NCBI GenBank assembly: GCA_900757695.1
Contig: CAAEOU010000380.1
Span: 1-18,582 of the forward strand
Direction: 5' to 3'
Origin: an uncultured Oscillospiraceae bacterium
GTDB taxonomy: Bacteria > Bacillota_A > Clostridia > Oscillospirales > Oscillospiraceae
DNA: 18,582 nucleotides
Shown: piece after piece, positions 1 through 8,500 of the stretch
How positions within the stretch are numbered: the first letter of the stretch is position 1
How the letters are laid out: every line of letters begins with the position of its first letter
The notes under the pieces: model-generated
Database searches by the model: none
The model's input: only the letters and a program-made list of their open reading frames with translations
What the model was told of the DNA's origin: nothing
Made by a program: the position numbers and the translations under genes

Positions 1-1155
1 GAATACCAACTTCAAATTAAACAAGTGGTAGATTACCCACGATGCCGGATTTATCGTGAGTTCATCCACAAACTGATCAACGACCGGAGCATCCGCATAA
101 ACGGAGGCTCCGGCCTTTTTCATTTTACTGTACTTTGCAGCTATGCAAACTTCCGCACCTCATACCGCCGTATTGACGGGATCAGTTATACAGTCTCGCC
201 CGGCGAATGGGTGTGCACCGTCAAGGAACTGTCTTGCTGGTTCCGCACCCGCTTTCATCGGCAGGCACTGTCCATGCTGGATACCCTTCAGAAGCAGCAC
301 TTGGTTTCCTATACACTGCTGGGCCGTGGCAATGTAGTCAAATATAAAATCCTCCACTGGGTCCGCCACAATTCCGCACTGGAGTACAATGCTCCCTGCC
401 AAAAGGATACCGGTTTTTTCTTCCTGCCAGTCTCTGTCGCCCTGGAACTGGTCAGCTCTGCCCGCTGCTCCGAAATGGATATCGTTCTGGATCTGTGGGT
501 ATCCGCTGTCTACAACGATACACAGGTGCAGGGGTCAGAGGTCGGTCCGGTAGCCTACTTTCGCAATGGTACAGGAAACCCGCTGGTCAGTTATACCGAA
601 CTCTCCTGCCGCTGGGGGCTGTCACGCGCTACCGTATGCCGTATACTGAAAAAACTGGACGGTCTTGGGTATATCTCTATCATGTCGTTTCCCGGCCGGC
701 ATGGAAGCGTGATCTACCTGCAGAACTACCTGTCCACCATGTTTGAGATTTCCGATGTTTTAATCGACAAGGAGGAAGTTGCCATGACCTTAAACATTCA
801 TCTGGAGCTTCCGGAAACTGCTGAAACTGAAGAGAGCCATTCCATCTCTGAGCATGAGGTCATTGTTTCGGATGCACTTTCCAGCGTTTCAAAATCGCAC
901 ATTGAAACGATACTCCGCAAGATGGCTGACATCCTATCTACGCAAGGGATTTCCTGCTTTTCCTGCCCGCTCTCCCGCTATAAGTTATATCCCTTATCGG
1001 ACGACTGCTGGGAAGAGTTGATTCCGCGTGCGCGAGGGAAATCCACAGCCTACTTTGGTCTGACCATCCTCTGCGGCACAAACACTTCAATCGCCACTTT
1101 TGAACTTACACTCACTCCCTTTGAGGAGCACGAAAATAGGAGGAACCTGAAATGA
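1..1155 (+). CDS. Winged-helix DNA-binding regulator/replication-type protein of a conjugative element (5' partial)
   Basis: The frame is open from base 1 with no upstream stop. The first possible start is a GTG at 25 with no ribosome binding site, and the eight codons before it (reading EYQLQIKQ) look coding, so the true start probably lies just outside the window. Counting codons from base 1, there are two winged-helix-like regions: roughly 71-118 (helix pair then a strand ending VVKYKIL) and 196-250 (ELSCRWGLSRATVCRILKKL followed by the wing SFPGRHGSVIYL). A variable, Glu-rich linker leads to a C-terminal domain of about 80 residues that I do not recognise. Similar proteins occur, from memory, at the head of transfer regions in Clostridial ICEs. 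It ends by a 4-base ATGA overlap with the next gene, so the two are translationally coupled. Role inferred: DNA-binding regulator or replication initiator; which one cannot be settled here. Confidence 0.75.
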   Translation, partial: EYQLQIKQVVDYPRCRIYREFIHKLINDRSIRINGGSGLFHFTVLCSYANFRTSYRRIDGISYTVSPGEWVCTVKELSCWFRTRFHRQALSMLDTLQKQHLVSYTLLGRGNVVKYKILHWVRHNSALEYNAPCQKDTGFFFLPVSVALELVSSARCSEMDIVLDLWVSAVYNDTQVQGSEVGPVAYFRNGTGNPLVSYTELSCRWGLSRATVCRILKKLDGLGYISIMSFPGRHGSVIYLQNYLSTMFEISDVLIDKEEVAMTLNIHLELPETAETEESHSISEHEVIVSDALSSVSKSHIETILRKMADILSTQGISCFSCPLSRYKLYPLSDDCWEELIPRARGKSTAYFGLTILCGTNTSIATFELTLTPFEEHENRRNLK

Positions 1156-1703
1156 GAAAATTTGTTGAACCTGATGTTGCTGATAATCCCCTGTACCATG
1201 ATACCTGGAAACTGCTGAAAAAATACCGGGATGTTGTGTGGAGTCTGGAGCTTTCTGTCCAGCATGTCCGCACCAAGTTTGAGATCGAGTATGGCACCTC
1301 CATCGAGGATTTTCTGGATTCAGTCTATCTGGCTGGCGCTGATTTGGCCGGAAGCGACATCGAGCATCATGCCAAATGCATTGAACGCAGCCACAAAATG
1401 CTCAAGCTGCTGGATTCCGCAGTCGAATTGCTGCGTACCAAGCACAAAAACGGTGAGGCATATTACTGGCTGCTGTACTACTCCTTCCTCTCGCCCCAGC
1501 AGCTCAAAAATGTTGAGGAAATCATCGAGACCCTGCGGCCGCACATTCGTGACATCAGTTTCAGAACCTACTACCGCAAACGCCGGGAAGCTATTGAAGC
1601 CCTCAGTTCCGTCCTTTGGGGCTATACCTCCAAGGACAGTTTAGACATGCTGGAACAGTTCTTTCCAGAGACAAAATCACCTTCCGGACAATCGGGCAAA
1701 TAA
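1152..1703 (+). CDS. ArpU/sigma-like transcriptional regulator candidate, 183 aa
   Basis: The ATG overlaps the stop of the preceding gene (ATGA), and AGGAGG at about 1139-1144 serves as ribosome binding site. The protein is soluble and helical with no membrane segment. Its second half (about residues 104-160) has the layout of ArpU-type phage late regulators and sigma region 4: YYWLLYYSFLSPQQL, a long helix, then ISFRTYYRKRREAIEALSSVLW (about 135-157), in which a short turn and the basic helix around residues 137-147 look like a DNA-recognition helix. ArpU-like proteins activate late operons in phages (family knowledge). Here the gene stops exactly where the TTGGCA promoter of the transfer operon begins, which fits a role in activating that promoter (inference). 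The N-terminal 100 residues are unrecognised. Alternative: a structural or accessory protein with a chance helix-turn-helix resemblance. Confidence 0.6.
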   Translation: MRKFVEPDVADNPLYHDTWKLLKKYRDVVWSLELSVQHVRTKFEIEYGTSIEDFLDSVYLAGADLAGSDIEHHAKCIERSHKMLKLLDSAVELLRTKHKNGEAYYWLLYYSFLSPQQLKNVEEIIETLRPHIRDISFRTYYRKRREAIEALSSVLWGYTSKDSLDMLEQFFPETKSPSGQSGK

Positions 1704-1771
1704 TTGGCACAATTCGGGAACAAAATTGGCATGGTTCTGCTCTTTCAGTGTAAATACCGATGTGTTAAACT
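1704..1771 (+). promoter_or_regulatory. TTGGCA-box promoter of the transfer operon
   Basis: TTGGCA occurs at 1704-1709 and again at 1726-1731, 22 bases apart (two helical turns). A -10 candidate TAAACT lies at 1766-1771, with a poor -35 (TTTCAG, 1743-1748) 17 bases upstream. A weak -35 with phased upstream boxes suggests activator dependence. The stretch 1725-1771 matches 18472-18518 at 35 of 47 positions without gaps, so it is a conserved module. It directly precedes the leader of the transfer genes. Confidence 0.6.
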
Positions 1772-1814
1772 GAATATGCTCAAACTTGCACCCAAAACCG
1801 AACAGGACAGTAAC

Positions 1815-1840
1815 GGCACCTTTCATCAGGGTGCTTTTTT
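1815..1840 (+). terminator. Leader terminator/attenuator 1 of the transfer operon
   Basis: The stem GCACC (1816-1820) with GGTGC (1830-1834) has a 9-base loop and is followed by six T (1835-1840). GCACCC at 1788-1793 could pair with the same 3' arm (1829-1834), so two alternative terminator stems are possible. It lies between the promoter at 1704-1771 and the first transfer gene, so it would act as an attenuator unless read through. The stem is short, so efficiency is uncertain. Confidence 0.5.
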
Positions 1841-1870
1841 GCTGCCCAGATGGCCGCCCGGCCATTTGAA

Positions 1871-1903
1871 AGCCCACATTTGTTTTGACAGGTGTGGGTT
1901 TTT
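1871..1903 (+). terminator. Leader terminator/attenuator 2 of the transfer operon
   Basis: CCCACA (1873-1878) pairs with TGTGGG (1893-1898), and the stem can extend by G-U and A-U pairs into the following five T (1899-1903). A separate small hairpin, ATGGCC/GGCCAT with a GCCC tetraloop (1850-1865), lies between this and attenuator 1. The whole 1704-1953 stretch carries no convincing gene and is best read as an untranslated leader with tandem attenuators. Confidence 0.55.
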
Positions 1904-1953
1904 CTGTTCCCTATTGAGCATCAAAAAATCATTCAGAATTGGAGGATCGCAAA

Positions 1954-2355
1954 TTGAAGAAAACGAAAACCCCTCAAACTCCGCAGCTTCAGGAGCCGGA
2001 TACCCAGTCCAAGCGCAGGCTTTCGCTGCCCAAAGTGGCTTACAGCGCCTTCCTGTGTGTGATGATGTCCATGATGTTCTGCCAGCCGGCTTATGCGGCA
2101 ACAGATGTATGGACCAAGGCCAAAGAGATCATGCAGGATGTATACACCCAAATCCTTGCCATCTCCACTATCGCCGCCATCGTCACTGCTTCGGTAGCCT
2201 TGCTGCTCATGAACTTCTCCCGTTCCGGACGGACGGTAGATGAAAGCCGCGCCTGGCTCAAACGAATCTGTATCACCTGGGCTATCCTCAATGGCTTGGG
2301 CTTTATCATGGCGTATGTGACGCCGCTCTTTAGTGGTGGACAATGGACAGGCTGA
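1954..2355 (+). CDS. Small exported two-helix membrane protein, VirB2/TrbC pilin-like
   Basis: I start at TTG 1954, eight bases after GGAGG (1941-1945); the in-frame TTG at 1939 overlaps that site and is rejected. The 133-residue product has a basic N-terminus (to about 27), a hydrophobic stretch (28-43) and an AYA signal-peptidase-like site near residue 48. The mature part has two membrane helices (about 66-87 and 104-126) split by a short polar, basic loop. This is the architecture of VirB2/TrbC-type pilins (family knowledge). It is the first gene after the leader and sits just before the VirB6-like gene, the position expected for a channel subunit. Sequence identity to real pilins cannot be judged by eye, so the pilin role is inferred. 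Confidence 0.65.
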   Translation: MKKTKTPQTPQLQEPDTQSKRRLSLPKVAYSAFLCVMMSMMFCQPAYAATDVWTKAKEIMQDVYTQILAISTIAAIVTASVALLLMNFSRSGRTVDESRAWLKRICITWAILNGLGFIMAYVTPLFSGGQWTG

Positions 2356-2395
2356 TTGACCGTCTGACTGCTCGCCGGAAAGGAGGCTTGCATTT

Positions 2396-3106
2396 ATGGG
2401 CATTTTAGACGGCATAGTGGAATGGATCGCAGAACAGGTAATGGCCGGTCTTGATCTGGTGACCACATCGGTTTTGGGTGCGCTGGGCTGTGATATGGCT
2501 GTATTTCTGCGTTATTTTCCCGCAGCAGAGACTATGTACTCTGTTTTCGTGGCTCTGGCAATCGGGATCATCCTGCTCAACTGGGTCTGGCAGTTATTCA
2601 AAAACTTCGGTCTTGGCGCAGGTGTGGAAGCAGAAGACCCGGTAAAGCTGAGTATCCGTTCCGTTATTTTTATCCTGCTGACGCTCTTTTCAGATGAGAT
2701 CGTCAATATTGTTCTTACCATCGGCGGCACCCCCTACCACTGGATCATGGAGTCCGACCTTCCTGCATTAAGCTTTGCAGACTTCAATTCCGTGATGCTG
2801 GTCATCATCGGTGTGTGTGCCAATGGGGCTGTGGCGCTGATTACCTTGATTTTGGTTCTCATCCTGGCCTGGAACTACCTAAAACTTCTGTTCGAGGCAG
2901 CCGAACGGTATGTGCTGCTCGGTGTACTGGTCTACACGGCTCCTGTGGCTTTTTCTATGGGCGCCAGCCAGACCACAGCAAACATCTGGAAATCCTGGTG
3001 CCGGATGCTTGGTGGTCAAATTTTCCTATTGGTCATGAACGCCTGGTGCCTGCGCCTGTTCACAAGCATGGTGGGGTCCTTCCTTGCGAACCCGCTTTCG
3101 TTGTAA
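2396..3106 (+). CDS. VirB6/TrbL-like polytopic membrane protein of the mating channel
   Basis: The ATG follows AAAGGAGG (2379-2386) at 9 bases. The 236-residue protein has about five hydrophobic segments: residues 48-68, 87-109, 131-161 (long, possibly two), 171-190 and 207-228. Conserved-looking features are the aromatic/charged loop LFEAAERYVLLGVLVYTAPVA (split here by the membrane start) and a Trp/Cys-rich SWCRMLGGQIFLL helix near the end. Polytopic proteins of this size and position, between a pilin-like gene and VirB4, are VirB6/TrbL inner-membrane channel components in Gram-positive T4SSs. The stop TAA lies within the ribosome binding site of the next gene, so the two are tightly coupled. 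Confidence 0.7.
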   Translation: MGILDGIVEWIAEQVMAGLDLVTTSVLGALGCDMAVFLRYFPAAETMYSVFVALAIGIILLNWVWQLFKNFGLGAGVEAEDPVKLSIRSVIFILLTLFSDEIVNIVLTIGGTPYHWIMESDLPALSFADFNSVMLVIIGVCANGAVALITLILVLILAWNYLKLLFEAAERYVLLGVLVYTAPVAFSMGASQTTANIWKSWCRMLGGQIFLLVMNAWCLRLFTSMVGSFLANPLSL

Positions 3107-3119
3107 GGAGGTCTTATCC

Positions 3120-4115
3120 TTGAAGAAACTCAAAAAAATTTTGTTTGCGGCCTTTACAGTCGCAATTCTCTCCTGCCTGCTCTGCCAGCCGGCTTTTGCC
3201 GCTATCTCCGAAAGCGATGTGCAGGCTCAGGTAGACGCTGTGGGAAAAGAAGCCGTTTCCGGCAATGTGTTTATCTGGTTTCTCTGTGCTATCGGCTTTC
3301 TCAAAGTCGGCCAGAAAATCGATTCCTTCCTCTCCAGTCTTGGTGTCAATGTAGGACATACCGGCGGCAGCATGCTGGCTGAGGCTATGATTGCTGCCAG
3401 AGGCATCGGCGGCATCAAGAACTTTTCCAGTCACCACTTTGGCGGCGGGAGAAACAGCAGTTCCACCAATGTCAACGCAAACGGTGGTAAAGGCAGCGGC
3501 GGCTTTGGAGCAGGGTTTGCCAGCGGCGGTCTTGCTGGAGTGGTGAGCCGAAAAGTCACAAACAGTGCCATCAAAACAGCCACCACAACTCCCGGCTCCA
3601 AGCCTTCCGGTCTTGGCAGTCTTTTAGGCGATGCTGCAGCCGGAGGAATCGGCGGCCATATGTACGCTTCTTCCGTTAGTAAGGGCGGCAATTTTGCCAA
3701 CAATGTAATCGGCAGCGTAGCCACGGGCAGTATCAGCCAGATGGGGGCCATTTCCGGTGAAAAAGCCGCCGAAGCCCTGCACTCTTACATGGGATATGCG
3801 GCACTGGAATCCGGAGCTGAAAATGTTCCGACCTTCCAAAATGTCGAAATTGGCGGCGGCCGCATCACCGGCACAGAAGTGACTGCGGAACATCCCGAAG
3901 GCATCTCCTTTGGTATGTACCACGCAGACCAATATGTTGCCCCGGAAGGCCAGTACACCACCGTTCATGCCGTGGATGGCACAGCATGGTATAAGCAGTA
4001 CGCTGTGGATGCTGTTGACAAATCGCCCTACATGGCTCCTGACGGTTCTATCGCCTTCAACGAGTCCATTGTCAAAAAGCTGCCTCCAGCCCCGAGGAGA
4101 AAGGACAAGATATAA
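3120..4115 (+). CDS. Exported glycine/serine-rich T4SS-associated protein
   Basis: The start is TTG 3120, eight bases after AAGGAGG (3105-3111), which overlaps the previous stop. The reading frame is open further upstream, but no start there has a ribosome binding site. The product is 331 residues: a signal peptide (about 1-27, ending QPAFA), a membrane helix (about 48-64), then a long low-complexity region rich in Gly, Ser, Ala and Asn (about 90-220), and a folded-looking C-terminus rich in Tyr and acidic residues. The signal region closely resembles that of the gene at 1954 (CQPAYAA versus CQPAFAA), also at DNA level. No enzyme motif is visible. It lies inside the channel operon, so it is probably a cell-envelope component of the transfer apparatus. 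I cannot name a family. Confidence 0.65.
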   Translation: MKKLKKILFAAFTVAILSCLLCQPAFAAISESDVQAQVDAVGKEAVSGNVFIWFLCAIGFLKVGQKIDSFLSSLGVNVGHTGGSMLAEAMIAARGIGGIKNFSSHHFGGGRNSSSTNVNANGGKGSGGFGAGFASGGLAGVVSRKVTNSAIKTATTTPGSKPSGLGSLLGDAAAGGIGGHMYASSVSKGGNFANNVIGSVATGSISQMGAISGEKAAEALHSYMGYAALESGAENVPTFQNVEIGGGRITGTEVTAEHPEGISFGMYHADQYVAPEGQYTTVHAVDGTAWYKQYAVDAVDKSPYMAPDGSIAFNESIVKKLPPAPRRKDKI

Positions 4116-5492
4116 ATGCCAGAAGATCAAAAAAGCAGTTTTTCCGAAGCTGTGGAGACCGGTGCCTCCGCAGCGCATACCATCCGCGGCGCAATCAAAA
4201 CCGGAAAAGCTATTTCCTCCGCTGCCAAAGGCGCTGCCGCAGGCGGTCCTTACGGTGCAGTTGCAGGCGCAGTGTGGGCAGGCCGGAAGCATATCGGAAA
4301 AATCATTGTGGCAGTCATTGCCCTGCTTATGCTGCCGGTATTATTTGTTCTCATGCTCCCCGGTCTTATTTTCGGCGGACTGACCAATGCCTTTTCGCCA
4401 TCTGACCCCGAAATTCCGATTTTGAATAGCAAAACAGCGATTATTGAGAACGCCAACGAGATCACCTTTACCCTCAACGGCATCTTGGGCGAGGCACTGG
4501 ATGATGTACTTGCCCGGATCGAAGCTGACTTTGCGGCATCGGGAGCCGACCATATGGAGGTCAAAAACGCCTATTCCAGCGGTCCCATTTATAACGCCAA
4601 CCTATTTATCTCTCAGTATTGTGCGGCCAAAGACAAGGATTTTGAAAGCATTTCTCTGAATGACCTTGCCGCCACCCTGCGGGAAAACAAACAGCATCTA
4701 TATTCCTACACCAGCAAGCAAGAGATTCGTGAGAGCACCGTGACTGATCCGGAGACTGGGGAAGAAACAACGGTGTCCGAAACATGGATGGTCTATACTG
4801 TCCGTTACAACGGTGAGTCCTATTTTTCTGATGTTGTATTCCAGCTTACCGATGACCAAAAGGAGCTTGCATCTGATTACGCTTCCAACCTAAGCCTGTT
4901 CTTGGGCGATGGTCTGCTGCAAAATCTGGAAGCGTGGACCGGAAACAGCATCACCGCTCTGGGCGATGTTACTTTCACCGACGGGATCACACCTGTTGTT
5001 TACTACAATCAGCTGGATGAACGCTATGCCGGTAAAGCATATGGTACGGACAATATTGGCGGTTATGGCTGCGGCCCTACCGCTATGGCAATCGTGGTGT
5101 CCTCTCTGACGGACGATATGGTTGACCCTGTGGAGATGGCCGAGTGGTCTTACAACAACGGCTACTGGTGTAAAAGCAGTGGTTCTTACCATGCGCTGAT
5201 ACCTGCCGCCGCTGGGGAATGGGGGCTTCCGGTTTCCGGCTGTACCACTGCGGAACCACAGCGCATCACAGACGCACTGGCTAATGGTAAACTGGTAGTA
5301 GCAATCATGTCTGAAGGCCACTTTACCTCTTCCGGTCACTTCATTGTCCTGCGTGGCGTAAAAGACGGCAAGATCATGGTGGCTGACCCTGCCAGTTACA
5401 CACGGAGCGAACAGCTCTGGGATCTGTCCATTATCTTAAATGAGGCCAGCCGGCGCGCTGGAGCTGGCGGTCCGTTCTGGATTATCGGCTGA
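4116..5492 (+). CDS. Membrane-anchored C39-like cysteine peptidase of the transfer apparatus
   Basis: The ATG directly follows the previous stop (TAAATG) and uses GAGGAGAAAGG (4094-4104). The 458-residue protein has an Ala/Gly-rich cytoplasmic N-terminus, one membrane helix (about 61-88), an extracellular middle domain (about 95-290) and a papain-like C-terminal domain (about 296-458). The latter shows the Peptidase_C39-type set: Gln299 (YYNQLDERY), Cys319 in YGCGPTAMA, His408 in SGHFIVL and Asp424 in VADPAS. Gram-positive T4SSs usually carry a wall-opening VirB1-like hydrolase here (for example the NlpC/P60 enzyme of Tn916). This protein is a plausible functional replacement, opening the wall or processing a channel protein; the substrate is unknown. 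No lysozyme-like domain is visible. Confidence 0.75.
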   Translation: MPEDQKSSFSEAVETGASAAHTIRGAIKTGKAISSAAKGAAAGGPYGAVAGAVWAGRKHIGKIIVAVIALLMLPVLFVLMLPGLIFGGLTNAFSPSDPEIPILNSKTAIIENANEITFTLNGILGEALDDVLARIEADFAASGADHMEVKNAYSSGPIYNANLFISQYCAAKDKDFESISLNDLAATLRENKQHLYSYTSKQEIRESTVTDPETGEETTVSETWMVYTVRYNGESYFSDVVFQLTDDQKELASDYASNLSLFLGDGLLQNLEAWTGNSITALGDVTFTDGITPVVYYNQLDERYAGKAYGTDNIGGYGCGPTAMAIVVSSLTDDMVDPVEMAEWSYNNGYWCKSSGSYHALIPAAAGEWGLPVSGCTTAEPQRITDALANGKLVVAIMSEGHFTSSGHFIVLRGVKDGKIMVADPASYTRSEQLWDLSIILNEASRRAGAGGPFWIIG

Positions 5493-5525
5493 TGTGCCCG
5501 CCCGGCTTCGGAAACGAGGTTAATC

Positions 5526-8500
5526 ATGAATCATAAAATCGACCGAGATACCTACATAATACCACCGAATTTCATCGAGTCAGGCACCTTCTTCGGTGGT
5601 ATGTTCAAAGCCCGCAATGTGATTGAAGCCAGTATCCTGGCATTTGCCATTGGTGTGCCGGTTTTTTCATTGCTCCCTCTTGGCCTGACTGCCCGTATCA
5701 TCGCTTTGTGCCTGACCGCACTGCCAGCAGCATTGTTGGCGCTTATCGGAGTTTCCGGTGAGAGCCTTTCCTCTTTTCTGCTGATTTTCATAAAGTACCT
5801 GCGAAACCGCCGCATTGTAGGCGGTAACAGCGCAGAAGATGCGGTTCCTGCGGCAGAGCATGGCGGCAAGCATATTAAAAAGAAGGCACACAAGCCCGAT
5901 AAGGCTCCCAGGCGGTCACGGCGCTCCGGCAGAGAGGATTTCCCAGCGGAGTTTGATGAAGTTCGTGGCTACGAGATCCGCCAAAAACTCCGTCCTGTGA
6001 AAAAGCAGAAGCCTGCCAAAGAGAAGAAAGCCGCCAAGCAAAAAAAGAAGGTCTCCAAAGAGCGCAAAGTAAAACGCCCTATCCGCACTCAGGAGCCGAA
6101 GCCCGCCTGCCTTAACCCGGTAGCAGATTATCTGCCGATTTCCAAAATTGAAAACGGCATCATCTACACGAAGGACCACCGCTATGTCAAGGTCGTCGAG
6201 GTAGTACCCATCAATTTTATGCTGCGCAGCGCCCAGGAACAGCGGAACATCATCTATTCCTTTGTGTCCTACTTGAAAATCAGCCCCATCAAGCTGCAAA
6301 TCAAGGTACTGACACGTCGGGCAGAGATCAACCGCCATCTGGATACCGTTCGGAAGGAGATGGAACAGGAGACCAATGAACAATGTCTGCTCATGCAGGA
6401 AGACTACCTCCAGTTCGTTCAGCAGATCGGTTCCCGTGAGGCAATTACCCGACGTTTCTTCCTGATTTTTGAATATGAGCCGTGGAGCAACACCAAGCGC
6501 TCTGATGAAGAAGGCGAGGCAATCAATGCCCTGCAAAGTGCAGTCCATACTGCTACCAACTACCTCCGTCAGTGCGGTAACGAGGTCATCGTTCCGGAAA
6601 ACTGGGATGAGTTTACCGTAGATGTCCTCTATAACCTGCTCTGCAGAAATGAAAGTGCTGTAAAGCCGCTCTCCGTCCGGGCACAGGAGGTTGTGGCTGA
6701 GTACCTTGCCAAAGGGCGCGACAGTGAGATCGACCATATCCCTGCCACCGAATTCTGTGCGCCAAAAAGCATTGACTTCACGCATGGTCACCATATCTGC
6801 ATTGACGGTCTGTATTATGCTTATTTGCTGGTGCCCTCTGATGGCTACAAAACGCAGGTTCCAGCCGGCTGGCTCAGTCTTATCGTCAATGCCGGTGATG
6901 GGATCGATATGGATATGTTCCTCTCCCGTCAGCCCAAAGAAACCATCATCCAGAAAGTCGGACAGCAGCTGCGTATCAACCGTTCCAAAATCAAGGACGC
7001 CAGCGACACCAACACCGACTTTGATGACATTGATGGCGCTATCCGAAGCGGGTACTTTCTCAAAGAGGGTCTTGCCAACAACGAGGACTTCTACTACTTG
7101 AATCTGCTGATTACCATTACTGCCTCCAACGAGGAAGACTTGGAATGGAAGGTCAGCGAGATGAAAAAGCTCCTGCTCTCACAGGACATGAACGCCTGCA
7201 CCTGCCATTTTCGGGAGGAACAGGCGTTTTTATCTGCCCTGCCATTGGTGGCAATGGAAAAGAAACTGTATGAGCGGGGTAAGCGCAACCTGCTAACAGG
7301 CGGTGCCGCAAGCTGTTATCCCTTTACATCCTATGAGATGTGTGATGATAACGGTATCCTGCTGGGTGTCAACAAGTACAACAGTTCCCTTATTATCGTG
7401 GACATCTTCAATTCTGCGGTCTATAAGAACGCCAATATGTCGATCCTTGGCACGAGCGGAGCCGGCAAAACCTTTACCATGCAGTTGATGGCGCTGCGAA
7501 TGAGGCGGAAAAATATCCCCATTTTCATTGTTGCACCCCTAAAAGGCCATGAATTCCATCGCGCCTGCTCCAATGTGGGCGGCTCCTTTATCCAGATTTC
7601 ACCGGCCAGTCCCCACTGCATCAATGTCATGGAGATTCGGCGGGTAGACCGCTCGGTGAATGAACTTCTGGACGGTCCAGGCATCCAGTTATCTGAACTT
7701 GCAGCAAAGATCCAGCAGCTCCACATATTTTTCAGTCTGCTGATCCCCGATATGTCTCACGAGGAACGACAGCTTTTGGACGAAGCCCTTGTTCGTACCT
7801 ATAACACAAAAGGCATCACTCATGATAATGCCTCTTTGGAAGACCCTGCAAAGCCCGGCCAGTACCGTGAGATGCCGGTGCTTGGTGACCTGTACGAAAT
7901 TTTGAAAACCTCCAAGGAAACGATGCGCATGGCCCACATCCTAAACCGTCTGGTAAACGGAAGCGCCAGCACCTTCAATAAGCAGACCAATGTTCGGCTC
8001 GACAACAAGTACACTGTTTTGGATATTTCCTCCCTCACCGGAGACCTGCTCACCGTAGGTATGTTTGTGGCGCTGGACTTTGTTTGGGACAGAGCCAAAG
8101 CCGACCGTACAGAAGAAAAAGCCATCTTCATTGATGAGTGTTGGCAGCTTCTATCCGGTGCCGGTGCTGCTGGTGTAAGATTGGCCGGCGATTTTCTTTT
8201 GGAAATTGCCAAAACCATACGCGGTTACGGCGGCGCCTCGATTTTTGCAAGCCAGGATCTTGCCGATTTCTTTGACCTTGACGGCGGCAGATTTGGTAAG
8301 GGCATCATCAACAACTCCAAGACCAAGATCATTCTGAATCTGGAGGACGACGAAGCCCAGCGGGTACAGGAAGCCCTGCACCTGTCCGATGCTGAAACAA
8401 TGGAGATCACTCACTTTGAAAGAGGTCACGGTCTGATTTCTACCAATAACAACAATATTATGGTGGAGTTCAAAGCCAGCCCTCTGGAAAAGGATCTGAT

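Noticed and set aside
84..120. Terminator-like hairpin CCGGAGC/GCTCCGG followed by five T near the window start
   Set aside because: It lies within the coding region of the first gene, whose codons before and after it look continuous, so I treat it as chance or secondary; it would matter only if the real start lay after 120.
1704..2243. 179-codon forward frame across the leader
   Set aside because: It overlaps the promoter, two terminator hairpins and the signal-peptide gene in another frame, has no ribosome binding site and reads like a shadow (many Cys, His, Pro).
5916..6794. 292-codon reverse-strand frame inside virB4
   Set aside because: Fully inside the well-supported VirB4 gene, without a ribosome binding site or recognisable motifs.
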